Source: Bog-756 sp963831535 (GTDB lineage: Bacteria > Actinomycetota > Acidimicrobiia > Acidimicrobiales > RAAP-2). Taken from it: 64,000 bases of DNA. The position numbers were made by a program, and so were the translations under genes. Each line of letters begins with the position of its first letter. The first letter of the stretch is position 1. Location of the stretch: positions 355,338 through 419,337 of the forward strand of contig CAWHQP010000003.1 of NCBI GenBank assembly GCA_963831535.1, read 5' to 3'. Below the pieces are notes generated by a model, which was not told where the DNA came from, made no database searches, and saw only the letters and a program-made list of their open reading frames with translations. Below, in pieces: positions 1 to 7,239 of the stretch.

Positions 1-165
1 CGGCCCGGCCTGGTCGGGGTGTCCTCGGGGTCCGGGTAGTACCTCGAACCGTTGTCGTCCCCGTAGGCGGTTGGCCCGGGGATCGGAGCCGAGGGCGACG
101 ATCCGCCCGCTGGCCCCGCTCCGGTCGCTCGTCGTGGCCGAGCTCTGGCCGAGGGCCCGGCCCAT
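1..165 (-). CDS. possible partial gene running off the window start
   Basis: An open frame begins with ATG at 165-163 and stays open for 55 codons to the window edge. Its ATG overlaps the stop of the dehalogenase-like gene as TGATG, a common arrangement for translationally coupled genes. The visible protein is rich in Gly, Ser and Arg and shows no domain I recognise. A second minus-strand frame across 1-110 also reads like protein (Tyr, Asp and Pro rich), so the true frame is uncertain. Only the coupling signal and the lack of stops support this call. Confidence 0.35.
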   Translation of the reverse strand, partial: MGRALGQSSATTSDRSGASGRIVALGSDPRANRLRGRQRFEVLPGPRGHPDQAGP

Positions 166-911
166 CAGGCGCTCCACCCGCCGCTGAAGCTGAAGAACTG
201 CCCGGTCTGGAACCGGCTCCTCCCCTCCAGCAGCACGGCGCTGAACTCGGCCAGCTCGTCCATGGTTCCGAGGCGCCGGGCCGGGGTCTGGGCCTCGATG
301 CGCCGCCGCCGTTCGGGATCGGTACCGGCTCCGCTGGCGGCCAGGAAGCCCGGGAAGTCCATGAAGTTGGTCCCGATGGCGTTGATGCACAGACCCTCGC
401 CGGCGTATTCCTGACCCACCGCCCGAACCAGGGCGTTGGCTCCGGCGCGGGTGGCCGAATAGGTCGACACCCGTGGCTCCGGACGAACCCCGGTGGCGCT
501 GGTGAACAGGATGACGTCGCCCGAACCTTGGGCCACCATGGGCGGGATGAGAGCCTGGAGCCCGTAGAAGGCCATGTCGAGGTTGCCGGCTTTGGTCCGT
601 TCCCACTGCTTCGTCGTGATGTCGAGGAATCTGCCGGTGATGATGCCGGTGCCGGTGACTACGGCGGCGGCGTCAATCCGGCCGAACCGGGCCAGCGCCC
701 GCTCCACCACCAGCGCGTTACCCTCCGCACCTCGGAGGTCGGCCTCGCCACCGGTCACCACCTCGACCTCGGCACCACCGTCACGGAGCTCGTCGACCAG
801 GCTGTCCGCCGGGTCGTGGAGGACAAGGCGGTGACTCCCCGCCAGTCGGCGGGCCAACTGGGGTCCGACGTAGTCTCCGGTCTGGGTGATCAACGCCACT
901 CGCCTATCCAT
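165..911 (-). CDS. halohydrin dehalogenase-like SDR protein
   Basis: A 248-residue short-chain dehydrogenase fold protein. The N-terminal segment lacks the glycine-rich NAD motif and instead reads T9-x4-Y14-x-G16. The catalytic residues are Ser138, Tyr151 and Arg155 (S-x12-Y-x3-R), so the usual SDR lysine is arginine. Both patterns are the published signatures of halohydrin dehalogenases, cofactor-independent enzymes that close vicinal haloalcohols to epoxides with halide release and also open epoxides with anions. Length suits that family (about 230-260). I chose the ATG at 911 because the 30 codons before it resemble no SDR N-terminus. Expected cytoplasmic. A non-dehalogenating SDR with a Lys-to-Arg change is the alternative, but two independent motifs make chance less likely. 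Confidence 0.8.
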   Translation of the reverse strand: MDRRVALITQTGDYVGPQLARRLAGSHRLVLHDPADSLVDELRDGGAEVEVVTGGEADLRGAEGNALVVERALARFGRIDAAAVVTGTGIITGRFLDITTKQWERTKAGNLDMAFYGLQALIPPMVAQGSGDVILFTSATGVRPEPRVSTYSATRAGANALVRAVGQEYAGEGLCINAIGTNFMDFPGFLAASGAGTDPERRRRIEAQTPARRLGTMDELAEFSAVLLEGRSRFQTGQFFSFSGGWSA

Positions 912-1080
912 GGCACCACCGTAGGTCCCGGACCCCCTCGTCGCCGGCGGCGCGTGCCGCGGACCGGACCGCGGGATGAGGTTCCAGCTATTGGCGACCA
1001 CCTAGTCTCTGGGTCAGGCCTCATCGTGGGAGGGAGGCTTCGACACCGGACCGCGGTGGGAGCCGTGGCCCGGGCGGCAC

Positions 1081-1154
1081 GGGGACGTAGCCCAATTGGC
1101 AGAGGCAGGGCGCTTAAACCGCCTCCAGTGAGGGTTCAAATCCCTCCGTCCCCA
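1081..1154 (+). tRNA. tRNA-Leu (anticodon UAA), short variable arm
   Basis: A 74-nt cloverleaf: acceptor stem GGGGACG (1081-1087) with CGTCCCC (1147-1153), a 3-bp D-stem (1090-1092 with 1104-1106) with an 11-nt loop, anticodon stem 1108-1112 with 1120-1124, 7-nt loop CTTAAAC with anticodon TAA at 1115-1117, and T-arm 1130-1146 with loop TTCAAAT. The discriminator is A1154 and CCA is not encoded. The D-loop CAATTGGCAGA and A73 fit bacterial tRNA-Leu, but the variable region is only 5 nt (1125-1129) where leucine tRNAs normally carry a long arm. It would read the UUA codon, rare in such GC-rich genomes. Confidence 0.85.
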
Positions 1155-1173
1155 CGCTGTGGGCCTGACATCG

Positions 1174-1199
1174 CGGACGCCTCCTCGGGGAGGCGTCCG
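1174..1199 (+). terminator. hairpin downstream of the tRNA
   Basis: A perfect 11-bp stem, CGGACGCCTCC (1174-1184) with GGAGGCGTCCG (1189-1199), closed by a TCGG tetraloop and starting 20 nt after the tRNA. There is no T-tract, as is common for actinobacterial terminators, so it is inferred to end or process the tRNA transcript. Confidence 0.65.
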
Positions 1200-1310
1200 T
1201 AACGATAGGGCTCGCCGCCTGGTCGGTGCGGTGGGGGTGGCGCCCCGGGGAATGACGCCATGGCCCCGAGGAGACGGGGGTGTGCAACCGGCCGCAACAC
1301 GACGCCCTCC

Positions 1311-2279
1311 TCAGGCGGTGCAGACCCCGGTCAGCGTGGCCGTTCCCCCCTGGTCGGTGGCGATGAAGGTGCCGATGCCCGAGACGGTCACCGGCGTACC
1401 GACCGGGGCCGTCACCGGGGTGGCACCGGCGGGGGTAACCACCGAGAGCGTCCCGGAATCGGCCGTGAACGTCAGCGTGGAACTGACGCCCGATGCAGTC
1501 CCGCAGACCGCGGTGGTCCGGGTGGTGGTGACCGTGTCGTGGATGTGGTCGGCGACCTCGGTGGCCAGGGCCGGCGGACACTGCCACGATCCCGCCGCAC
1601 CGTCCTGGAAGCCCATGAAGTGCTCCACCAGACACGAGGCCACGGCGTCGGTCGGCGACCAGGACGTGGCTCCCGCTTCCGCCGCCACCTGGGTCACCAG
1701 GCTGGGCAGCGCGCTGTACTCGGTCTCGGCGTTGGCTACCTCATGGGCCACCAGGGCCAACGAGGGGGAGCCGGAAAAGACGGTCGTCTCCACGCCCGAG
1801 GCCCAAGAGGTGCAACCGGTGGCCGAGCCGGCTCCATCGATGCGACCACACTGTGTCGAGGGATCGCCCATGCTCCAACTCCAGCTCGGCCCGGGTTCGA
1901 TGCCCGCCGCCTCGACCTGAGCCACCAGTGAGGCCACGGAGGGCACCACGACCGTCTGCACCTCGTTCACCGGTGCGGTCGTCACCGGTACCGGCGTGGT
2001 CGTCGTCGGGGTGGTGGCCGGTGCCGACGACGCGGCCGCGGCGACCGGGGCGGGGGTCGAGGTGCGGGCCGCCGGCCGGGTCCTGTTCGCTGGTGCCATC
2101 ACGTGCAACGAGACAGGGGCGGGGGCGTTCCCCACGGTCAGGCCGACGATCAGCGCAGTTGCCATCACGGCCACGGTGGCCGCCACGAGCACCGAAGACC
2201 GGCGACCCCGATGCCCTCCGGGCCTGATCGGCACGTCATCTGGGGTTTCGGACTCGGGACCACTGTCGCTATCAACCAT
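1311..2279 (-). CDS. membrane-anchored or secreted protein of unknown function
   Basis: A 322-residue protein with a charged N-terminus (1-28), one hydrophobic helix (about 29-48), a Thr/Pro/Ala-rich low-complexity linker (about 60-105) and an exported C-terminal region with several cysteines. I recognise no catalytic motif. Its last 90 residues look like a beta-rich domain ending in GVCTA. The ATG at 2279 lies 7 nt after a TAGGCT -10 box, so the transcript may be almost leaderless. Two or three operator-like repeats cover this promoter and start, so the gene is probably repressed by the HTH protein encoded divergently at 2358. Confidence 0.75.
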   Translation of the reverse strand: MVDSDSGPESETPDDVPIRPGGHRGRRSSVLVAATVAVMATALIVGLTVGNAPAPVSLHVMAPANRTRPAARTSTPAPVAAAASSAPATTPTTTTPVPVTTAPVNEVQTVVVPSVASLVAQVEAAGIEPGPSWSWSMGDPSTQCGRIDGAGSATGCTSWASGVETTVFSGSPSLALVAHEVANAETEYSALPSLVTQVAAEAGATSWSPTDAVASCLVEHFMGFQDGAAGSWQCPPALATEVADHIHDTVTTTRTTAVCGTASGVSSTLTFTADSGTLSVVTPAGATPVTAPVGTPVTVSGIGTFIATDQGGTATLTGVCTA

Positions 2280-2326
2280 GTGTTGAAGCCTAGATGTTCA
2301 ACACATGGTTGTCAACACATGGTTGA
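2272..2326. promoter_or_regulatory. three copies of a 15-bp operator-like repeat
   Basis: TCAACCATGTGTTGA (2272-2286) is the reverse complement of TCAACACATGGTTGA (2312-2326). A third copy, TTCAACACATGGTTG, lies at 2297-2311, directly next to the second with a 14-bp offset. The unit is an imperfect dyad (CAAC/GTTG arms). Copy 1 covers the start codon of the minus-strand gene, copy 2 fills its promoter spacer, and copy 3 overlaps the -35 boxes of both divergent promoters. The regulator encoded at 2358 is the likely ligand (inference). Confidence 0.75.
2287..2315 (-). promoter_or_regulatory. promoter of the secreted-protein gene
   Basis: On the minus strand a perfect -35 TTGACA (2315-2310) is followed by a 17-nt spacer and a -10 TAGGCT (2292-2287). 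The start codon follows 7 nt later, implying a leaderless or nearly leaderless mRNA. Confidence 0.65.
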
Positions 2327-2351
2327 AATCGCTCAGGCGATTCGCTACAGT
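2323..2351 (+). promoter_or_regulatory. promoter of the small HTH regulator
   Basis: -35 TTGAAA (2323-2328), 17-nt spacer, -10 TACAGT (2346-2351). The ATG at 2358 follows 6 nt later, so the message may be leaderless. Operator copy 3 overlaps the -35, which fits autoregulation. Confidence 0.6.
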
Positions 2352-2357
2352 GGGGGA

Positions 2358-2726
2358 ATGGCAAAGGATCTGGAGTCGTTGGCCGACCGGTTCACGAAGA
2401 TGGGCCGCCATGAGTCCTCGGAGGGGATCGGGGACGAACGCGAGGCGGCGCTGGCCGAACTGCAGTTCGCCGACGCCATGCGGCGGTCGGCGGAGCGTCT
2501 CAGCCAGCGGTCAGCCGAGTTGGCCCGGCTGCGGGGGGCCAGCTGGCGCGAGATCGGGGAGGCCGTGGGGGGCATCACCCCACAGGGCGCGGAGCACCGG
2601 TTCAGCGCGGCGGCCAAGCAGCGCCGGTCGAAAGCGTCGAAGGTGGAGTGGGCGTCGAAGGATCGACGACGGGCTCCGAGGAGCGGCAGTCCGGCGGACC
2701 GTGCTCTCGAGTCGGACCGGACCTGA
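2358..2726 (+). CDS. small helix-turn-helix regulator
   Basis: A 122-residue basic protein. Residues about 20-60 form a charged helical segment rich in Glu, Ala and Arg. Residues about 60-85 (LRGASWREIGEAVGGITPQG) look like a helix-turn-helix of the kind that follows sigma-like or ParB-like adaptor helices. The C-terminus is Arg/Lys/Ser rich and probably disordered. No ligand or enzymatic domain is visible. I chose ATG 2358, preceded by TGGGGGA, over longer in-frame starts that would run through the operators. It very likely binds the three repeats at 2272-2326 and controls itself and the divergent exported protein. Confidence 0.75.
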   Translation: MAKDLESLADRFTKMGRHESSEGIGDEREAALAELQFADAMRRSAERLSQRSAELARLRGASWREIGEAVGGITPQGAEHRFSAAAKQRRSKASKVEWASKDRRRAPRSGSPADRALESDRT

Positions 2727-2777
2727 GCGTCACGTCCAGGCCGGGCCGGTTCCGGTCGGACCGCGCCCGGCGGTGGC

Positions 2778-3485
2778 TCAGCCCGTGGTCGTCGTGCTAC
2801 CCGGCACCGATGTTCCGGCCGGTATGACCTTGGTCAACGAGCTGTAGACCACGATGTTCGAGAGATAGCTTCCCGTCTGGTGATCGAACGCCCCTCCGCA
2901 GGTCACCAGCTGCAGGGCGCTGGATCCGTTGGATCCGTAGACTCGTTGGGCGGGAAACTGCGTCTTGGTGTACTGCACCACGGCGTTGACGGTGAACTGG
3001 GCGACCGTGCCGTCGGCCAAGGCCACATCCAGCTGGTCGCCGGCGGCCAGCGTGCGGAGGTTGAAGAACACCCCCGGTCCCTGGTAGCTGTCGACGTGAC
3101 CCAGGATGACGGCTGAGCCCAGTTGGCCGGGCGTCGGACCGAGGCGGAACCATCCCGTCTGTTGGCTGGTCGAGGGCACCTGCACGGTGCCGTCCAGATT
3201 GAGTCCGAGCGAGCCGACGGGCACGAAGACACCGAGGGCGGGAATCCGCAGAGCCACCGGATCCGATCGCAGGGTCTGCAGGGCCACGGCCGCAGGCGCC
3301 TCTCTGACCGCCGGATGCGCCGCCGCTCTCACCGCGGCCGGTGACGGCGCCGGCGCCGGCAGGGCGTGGTCACCACCGTGGAGCCCGACGGCCAGGAGTC
3401 CGCCTCCCAGCACCACCAGCCCGGCGGCGGCCCACCACCAGCGGGCCGACCCGGAGGCCCGGGCCGGCAGTCCGCCGGCGGTCAC
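2778..3485 (-). CDS. class E/F-type sortase
   Basis: A 235-residue transpeptidase that would join surface proteins to the cell envelope. It has an N-terminal membrane anchor (about residues 12-35), a proline/alanine linker, then a sortase beta-barrel with the catalytic His in the ILGHVDSY segment (near 130) and the catalytic Cys in LVTCGG (near 195). The family arginine normally sits in the segment after the Cys, here GSYLSNIVVY, where I cannot place it with confidence. The gene overlaps the preceding DUF3494 surface protein by 4 nt, so the pair is co-translated, and that protein carries a FPHTG sorting signal. A cell-surface sortase for its neighbour is the simplest reading. Confidence 0.88.
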   Translation of the reverse strand: MTAGGLPARASGSARWWWAAAGLVVLGGGLLAVGLHGGDHALPAPAPSPAAVRAAAHPAVREAPAAVALQTLRSDPVALRIPALGVFVPVGSLGLNLDGTVQVPSTSQQTGWFRLGPTPGQLGSAVILGHVDSYQGPGVFFNLRTLAAGDQLDVALADGTVAQFTVNAVVQYTKTQFPAQRVYGSNGSSALQLVTCGGAFDHQTGSYLSNIVVYSSLTKVIPAGTSVPGSTTTTG

Positions 3486-4681
3486 GGACGAGCGGGTGGC
3501 TGTCCGCTGAGTGGCCCGCTGGTCGGCCCGCTGACGAGGGTCCGGCGGCGCCGTACGGCCATGGCCAGTGCCCCCGCCGAGGCGGCCAGTCCGAGGGCGC
3601 CCAGAGCGATCAGCTCGTCGTTACGGGCGTGGGCGGCCCCACCGAATCCGGTGTGGGGGAAGCCGCTGGGCACGACGGCTGTCGAGCTGCCCGTGCCGGC
3701 CGCTGCTCCGGTGCCGGTGGATCCCGCACCGCCCGAGCCGACCGTGCTGGTCGTGGTGATGTTCGAGGCCGGGCCGGCCGGGCCGGCCGTGCTGCCGGTG
3801 CCGCCGGTGGTACTGGACCCGCTGCAGCCGGGAGGAATGGTGATGGTGTTGGCATCGAGGGTCACCGCCCCGTTCCGGGCCAGTACCCGGCCCTGGACGG
3901 TGGCTCCGCTGTCCAACGTGGCCGAGGTCAGGGCCATGATCGTGCCCACGAAGGTGCTGGAGGAGCCGAGGGTGGCCGAGCTGTCCACCTCCCAGAACAC
4001 GTTGCAGGCATTGGCCCCGTTCTCCAGCTGTACGACGCTGCTTGAGGCGGTGACCAGCGTGGACGAGGCCTGGAAGACGAAGACGGCGTTGGCGTCGCCC
4101 TCGGCGTTGAGGACCAGCGGACTTGCCGCGGTGATGTTGGCGGTGGCCGCGCCACCAAAGGCGTAGACGCCCGGCACCAGTGTCTGCCCACCGAGCTGGT
4201 TGTCACCGGTGGTGAAGGTGGTGACCGGCGGCTGTCCGGCCGCCGAGTTGAACGCGGTGACCAGGTCGTTCTTCGCCGTGGTCAGGAGGGCGGGGTTGTT
4301 CACGTTGCCCCCCGGGCCGGTGCCGTCCACCGTGTAGATGGTCCCGGTGACCTCAGCCTGGGTCAAGCCGGCGTAGTTGGTCCCTGCGGCCGGGCTCAGT
4401 CCCACATCGCCGGTGATCGACGAGGTGGGCACGTCCGTGACCGCCTGGCCGGCCAGCACGGCGAACGGGGTGGCCGTCCCCAACTGCACCGTCGTTGCGG
4501 CCGCCGCGGAGGGCACGAACGCCGTCCCGATCAGTGCGACCGCGAGGAGCGGAGCGCTGCAGGCGGCGACGACCGGCCACCGGCCACCGGTCCTCCGGTC
4601 GAACCTCCCGCGTTCGGGGCTGCCGGCATGGGTCGACGGCGCGACGGAACGACGGACGGATGTGTGGCGGGAGGTGAACAT
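3482..4681 (-). CDS. DUF3494 ice-binding-like surface protein with sorting signal
   Basis: A 399-residue exported protein. An Arg-rich N-region and hydrophobic core ending in PSAAAA form the signal peptide (about 1-62). Residues about 65-280 are a DUF3494 domain (ATPFAVLAGQ, GDVGLSPAAG and NPALLTTAKNDL segments), the beta-solenoid fold of many ice-binding and adhesin proteins. A Gly/Ser/Thr linker leads to FPHTG, a hydrophobic helix and RRRR, a classical sortase sorting signal. I chose ATG 4681 because GAAGGGG precedes it; another ATG lies 18 nt upstream. It is the probable substrate of the overlapping sortase. Ice binding itself is not shown; adhesion or matrix roles are equally possible for this family. 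Confidence 0.88.
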   Translation of the reverse strand: MFTSRHTSVRRSVAPSTHAGSPERGRFDRRTGGRWPVVAACSAPLLAVALIGTAFVPSAAAATTVQLGTATPFAVLAGQAVTDVPTSSITGDVGLSPAAGTNYAGLTQAEVTGTIYTVDGTGPGGNVNNPALLTTAKNDLVTAFNSAAGQPPVTTFTTGDNQLGGQTLVPGVYAFGGAATANITAASPLVLNAEGDANAVFVFQASSTLVTASSSVVQLENGANACNVFWEVDSSATLGSSSTFVGTIMALTSATLDSGATVQGRVLARNGAVTLDANTITIPPGCSGSSTTGGTGSTAGPAGPASNITTTSTVGSGGAGSTGTGAAAGTGSSTAVVPSGFPHTGFGGAAHARNDELIALGALGLAASAGALAMAVRRRRTLVSGPTSGPLSGQPPARP

Positions 4682-4754
4682 GACTGCCCCTTCATGCAAG
4701 GCCGAAATAGATCACCGATGGTCACGGACGTTCGACTTGCAACCCCAGGTTACC

Positions 4755-4772
4755 CTAGTAATCTAATACTAG
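4755..4772. promoter_or_regulatory. palindrome in an AT-rich divergent promoter region
   Basis: CTAGTA-ATCTAA-TACTAG is a dyad with 6-bp perfect arms in the only AT-rich stretch between the DUF3494 gene and the divergent winged-helix gene. A TATATT box (4776-4781) follows it, toward the regulator. It is a likely operator for the protein encoded at 4802. Confidence 0.5.
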
Positions 4773-4801
4773 CAATATATTTCTAGAGAAATCGGGGCGC
4801 T

Positions 4802-5083
4802 GTGGTGCGAGCCAACTGGATGTTCCTCAGCAACCACGGCCGGGCCCTGCTGTGTATCGCCCATGACCCCGACGTCCGGCTGCGGGAGATCGCCGCCGAT
4901 CTCGGCATCACCGAACGGAGGGCCTACGCGCTGGTGAGCGACCTGGCCGATGCCGGCTATGTGGTGAAGGTGCGTGACGGTCGTCGCAACCGCTACCTGA
5001 TCCAGGAGCATCTGCCCCTCCCCGAAGCCGAGGACCGGGAACTGGCCATCGGTGAGGTCCTCGGTGTTCTGACCCGCCGCTGA
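4802..5083 (+). CDS. winged-helix transcriptional regulator (MarR/ArsR-like)
   Basis: A 93-residue single-domain winged-helix protein. The segment DVRLREIAADLGITERRAYA (about 25-44) is the helix-turn-helix and VVKVRDGRRNRYLI (about 55-68) the wing. Small proteins with NWxFLxNH and RRNRY segments are common in actinobacteria. No sensor domain is present. It starts with GTG (a second GTG follows directly). It is transcribed away from the DUF3494/sortase pair and shares its AT-rich control region with it, so regulation of those surface genes is plausible. Confidence 0.8.
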   Translation: MVRANWMFLSNHGRALLCIAHDPDVRLREIAADLGITERRAYALVSDLADAGYVVKVRDGRRNRYLIQEHLPLPEAEDRELAIGEVLGVLTRR

Positions 5084-5124
5084 CCCGACGTGTCGCCAAC
5101 CGCGTTGCGGGTGTGGGCGGCCGT

Positions 5125-6942
5125 TCAGAGGGGGACGTTCACGCGCGTGTCCGACGACGGCACTCCCTTCGGGCGACCGAAGTAGTAACCCTGGCAGAAA
5201 TCGCTGCCCAGGTTGGCCACGACCTCGTACTGGTGGCTGGTCTCGACACCCTCGCTCACCACGGCCAGATCGAGGAGGTGGGCCAGTTCGATGGTCTTGG
5301 CCACGATGGCCCGGCTCGACCGGTCGCGGACGATGTCGGCGATGAACGAGCGGTCGATCTTGACCACGTCGACGGGGAAGCGCTTCAGATAGCTGAGCGA
5401 CGAGTAGCCGGTGCCGAAGTCGTCGAGGGCCAGCAGAATACCCAGCTGTTTCAATTGATCGAGGACGATGTGAGCCCGCTGGGTATCGCGGAGCAGGGCG
5501 CCCTCGGTGATCTCCAGCGTGACCCGGGCGGGATCCGATCCGGTGTCGGACAGGATGGTGCTGACCATGGCCACGAAGTCGGGAGCCATCAACTGGAAGG
5601 CGGACACATTGACCGACAGCACCACGTCGTCGGACGGTCCGTCGGCCAGCTGGTCGACGCAGGCCTGCTCGAGCACCCACCGCCCGATCTCGATGATGAG
5701 GCCGGACTGTTCGGCCAGGGGAATCATCGTGGTCGGTTCGACCCGGCCCCGCTTCGGATGGTCCCACCGCAGCAACGCCTCCACACCCACGATCTCGGCG
5801 TCGACGCTGCGGACGATGGGTTGGTACTCGACCCGGAGTTCGCCCCGTTCCTCGGCCTTGGCCAGGGCGACCCGCAGGTCCATGTGCTGTTCGGGCACAT
5901 GCTTGGGGCGCAGGTCGATGACCTGGTGGTTGGCGCCCCCCTTGTCCTTCACCTGGTTCATGGCCAGATCGGCGGCGTGGAGCAGTTGTTCGGGATCGTG
6001 ATGGGTCTGACCGGCGAAGGCGATACCGATGCTGGCCGAGATCTCCACGACCTGGTCGGCGAGCCCGAAGGGTGTCCCGAGCACGTCGACGACCCGGGAG
6101 GCCACGAGGTCGACCTGGTCCATCTCGTCGAGTTCCTCGCACAGGATGACGAACTGGTCGCCGGACAGTCGGGCCAGGGTGTCGGCCGGACGCACCGCCC
6201 CGGCGATGCGTACCGCCGCGGCCACGAGGAGTTCATCGCCGATCGGATGGCCGTAGCGGTCGTTGACCCCCTTGAAACGGTCGAGATCGATGTAGAGCAC
6301 GGCAACGAGCTTTCTCGAGCGTCCGCTCCGGACGATGGCGTGCTCGATCCGCTCGAGCAGGAGGATCCGGTTGGGCAGGCCGGTCAACGTGTCATGGACG
6401 GATCGCTCGTGGGACCGCATGGAGGTGTCCAGGAGATCGGCCCGGGCCCGGGCATTGACCAGATAGGCCGCGGCCACATCGGCCAACGTCTGGGCCGACG
6501 CCGACTCTTTTCCAGTGAGCTCGCCGGGGGCGTCACGGTAGAGGTCGAGGGCCCCGAGACAGGTCGAGCCGTGGCGCAGCGGAAAGGTGAACACGGCGCG
6601 GAGTCCGATGGCCACCGCCCGGCTCCCGAACAGGGGGAATCGGTCATCGTGGTGGAGATCGCCGACCAGTACCGGGAGTCGGGAGGCGTAGGCCCCGAGA
6701 CACGGCCCTTCGCCGAGCTCGGTCTGCAGCTCCTCGAAGGCCAGCGCCGACAGATCGGAGGCGGCCACGTACCGGGGCGCCGACGGGGGTTCGATGAGGG
6801 TGACGCCGGCTCCCGAGATGGGCAGGACGTCGACGATGCGCTGGACCAGGTGCTCCAGAATGGACTGGATGGGAAAGTCGGTGAGCATGGTCCGAGCGAA
6901 CTCGCTCAAGACGTTGGCCAGCTCGTCCTCGGTGGCCGTCAT
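5125..6942 (-). CDS. GAF-GGDEF-EAL protein, probable c-di-GMP phosphodiesterase
   Basis: A 605-residue cytoplasmic signalling protein with an N-terminal GAF sensor (about 20-165), a diguanylate cyclase domain (about 180-345) and an EAL phosphodiesterase domain (about 365-600). The cyclase signature is SGDQF (260-264) instead of GGDEF, so synthesis is probably lost, though the RxxD inhibitory site (RPAD) remains. The EAL domain keeps its metal and catalytic residues: EAL 388-390, Asn445, Glu480, DDFGTG 507-512, Lys528 and Glu564. It should therefore hydrolyse c-di-GMP, with the degenerate domain perhaps binding GTP or c-di-GMP as an allosteric input. It is separated by 297 nt from the next GGDEF-EAL gene upstream. 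Confidence 0.93.
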   Translation of the reverse strand: MTATEDELANVLSEFARTMLTDFPIQSILEHLVQRIVDVLPISGAGVTLIEPPSAPRYVAASDLSALAFEELQTELGEGPCLGAYASRLPVLVGDLHHDDRFPLFGSRAVAIGLRAVFTFPLRHGSTCLGALDLYRDAPGELTGKESASAQTLADVAAAYLVNARARADLLDTSMRSHERSVHDTLTGLPNRILLLERIEHAIVRSGRSRKLVAVLYIDLDRFKGVNDRYGHPIGDELLVAAAVRIAGAVRPADTLARLSGDQFVILCEELDEMDQVDLVASRVVDVLGTPFGLADQVVEISASIGIAFAGQTHHDPEQLLHAADLAMNQVKDKGGANHQVIDLRPKHVPEQHMDLRVALAKAEERGELRVEYQPIVRSVDAEIVGVEALLRWDHPKRGRVEPTTMIPLAEQSGLIIEIGRWVLEQACVDQLADGPSDDVVLSVNVSAFQLMAPDFVAMVSTILSDTGSDPARVTLEITEGALLRDTQRAHIVLDQLKQLGILLALDDFGTGYSSLSYLKRFPVDVVKIDRSFIADIVRDRSSRAIVAKTIELAHLLDLAVVSEGVETSHQYEVVANLGSDFCQGYYFGRPKGVPSSDTRVNVPL

Positions 6943-7239
6943 CGACGACCACCGGCCAAGGCGGTCGACAAGGAGCAGTACACGGTGCGGTTCACAACTT
7001 CTCCGCCCCTGAACTCGCCCAGCCCCCTCACTGTCGAAGGCCTCTTCAGCGTACCCCTTCGCGACGCGGGGTGCCGAGGGTCACGGTAGGGGTCCCCGGG
7101 CCGGTCCGGGCCCCGGCCGAGACCGGCCGAACCGGGTGGTTGCCCTCCACTCGGCTTGCGCCGGCGAGCGCGGCATCGTCCTCGGTCCGAGGGCTCGGGC
7201 CAGCACGTCCCCCGGCCTGCCGTGGCCCTGTCCTGCGCC

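Noticed and set aside
5113..7089. Long plus-strand frame opposite the GAF-GGDEF-EAL gene
   Set aside because: Product is Gly/His/Asp-rich without motifs; the minus strand encodes a conserved protein.
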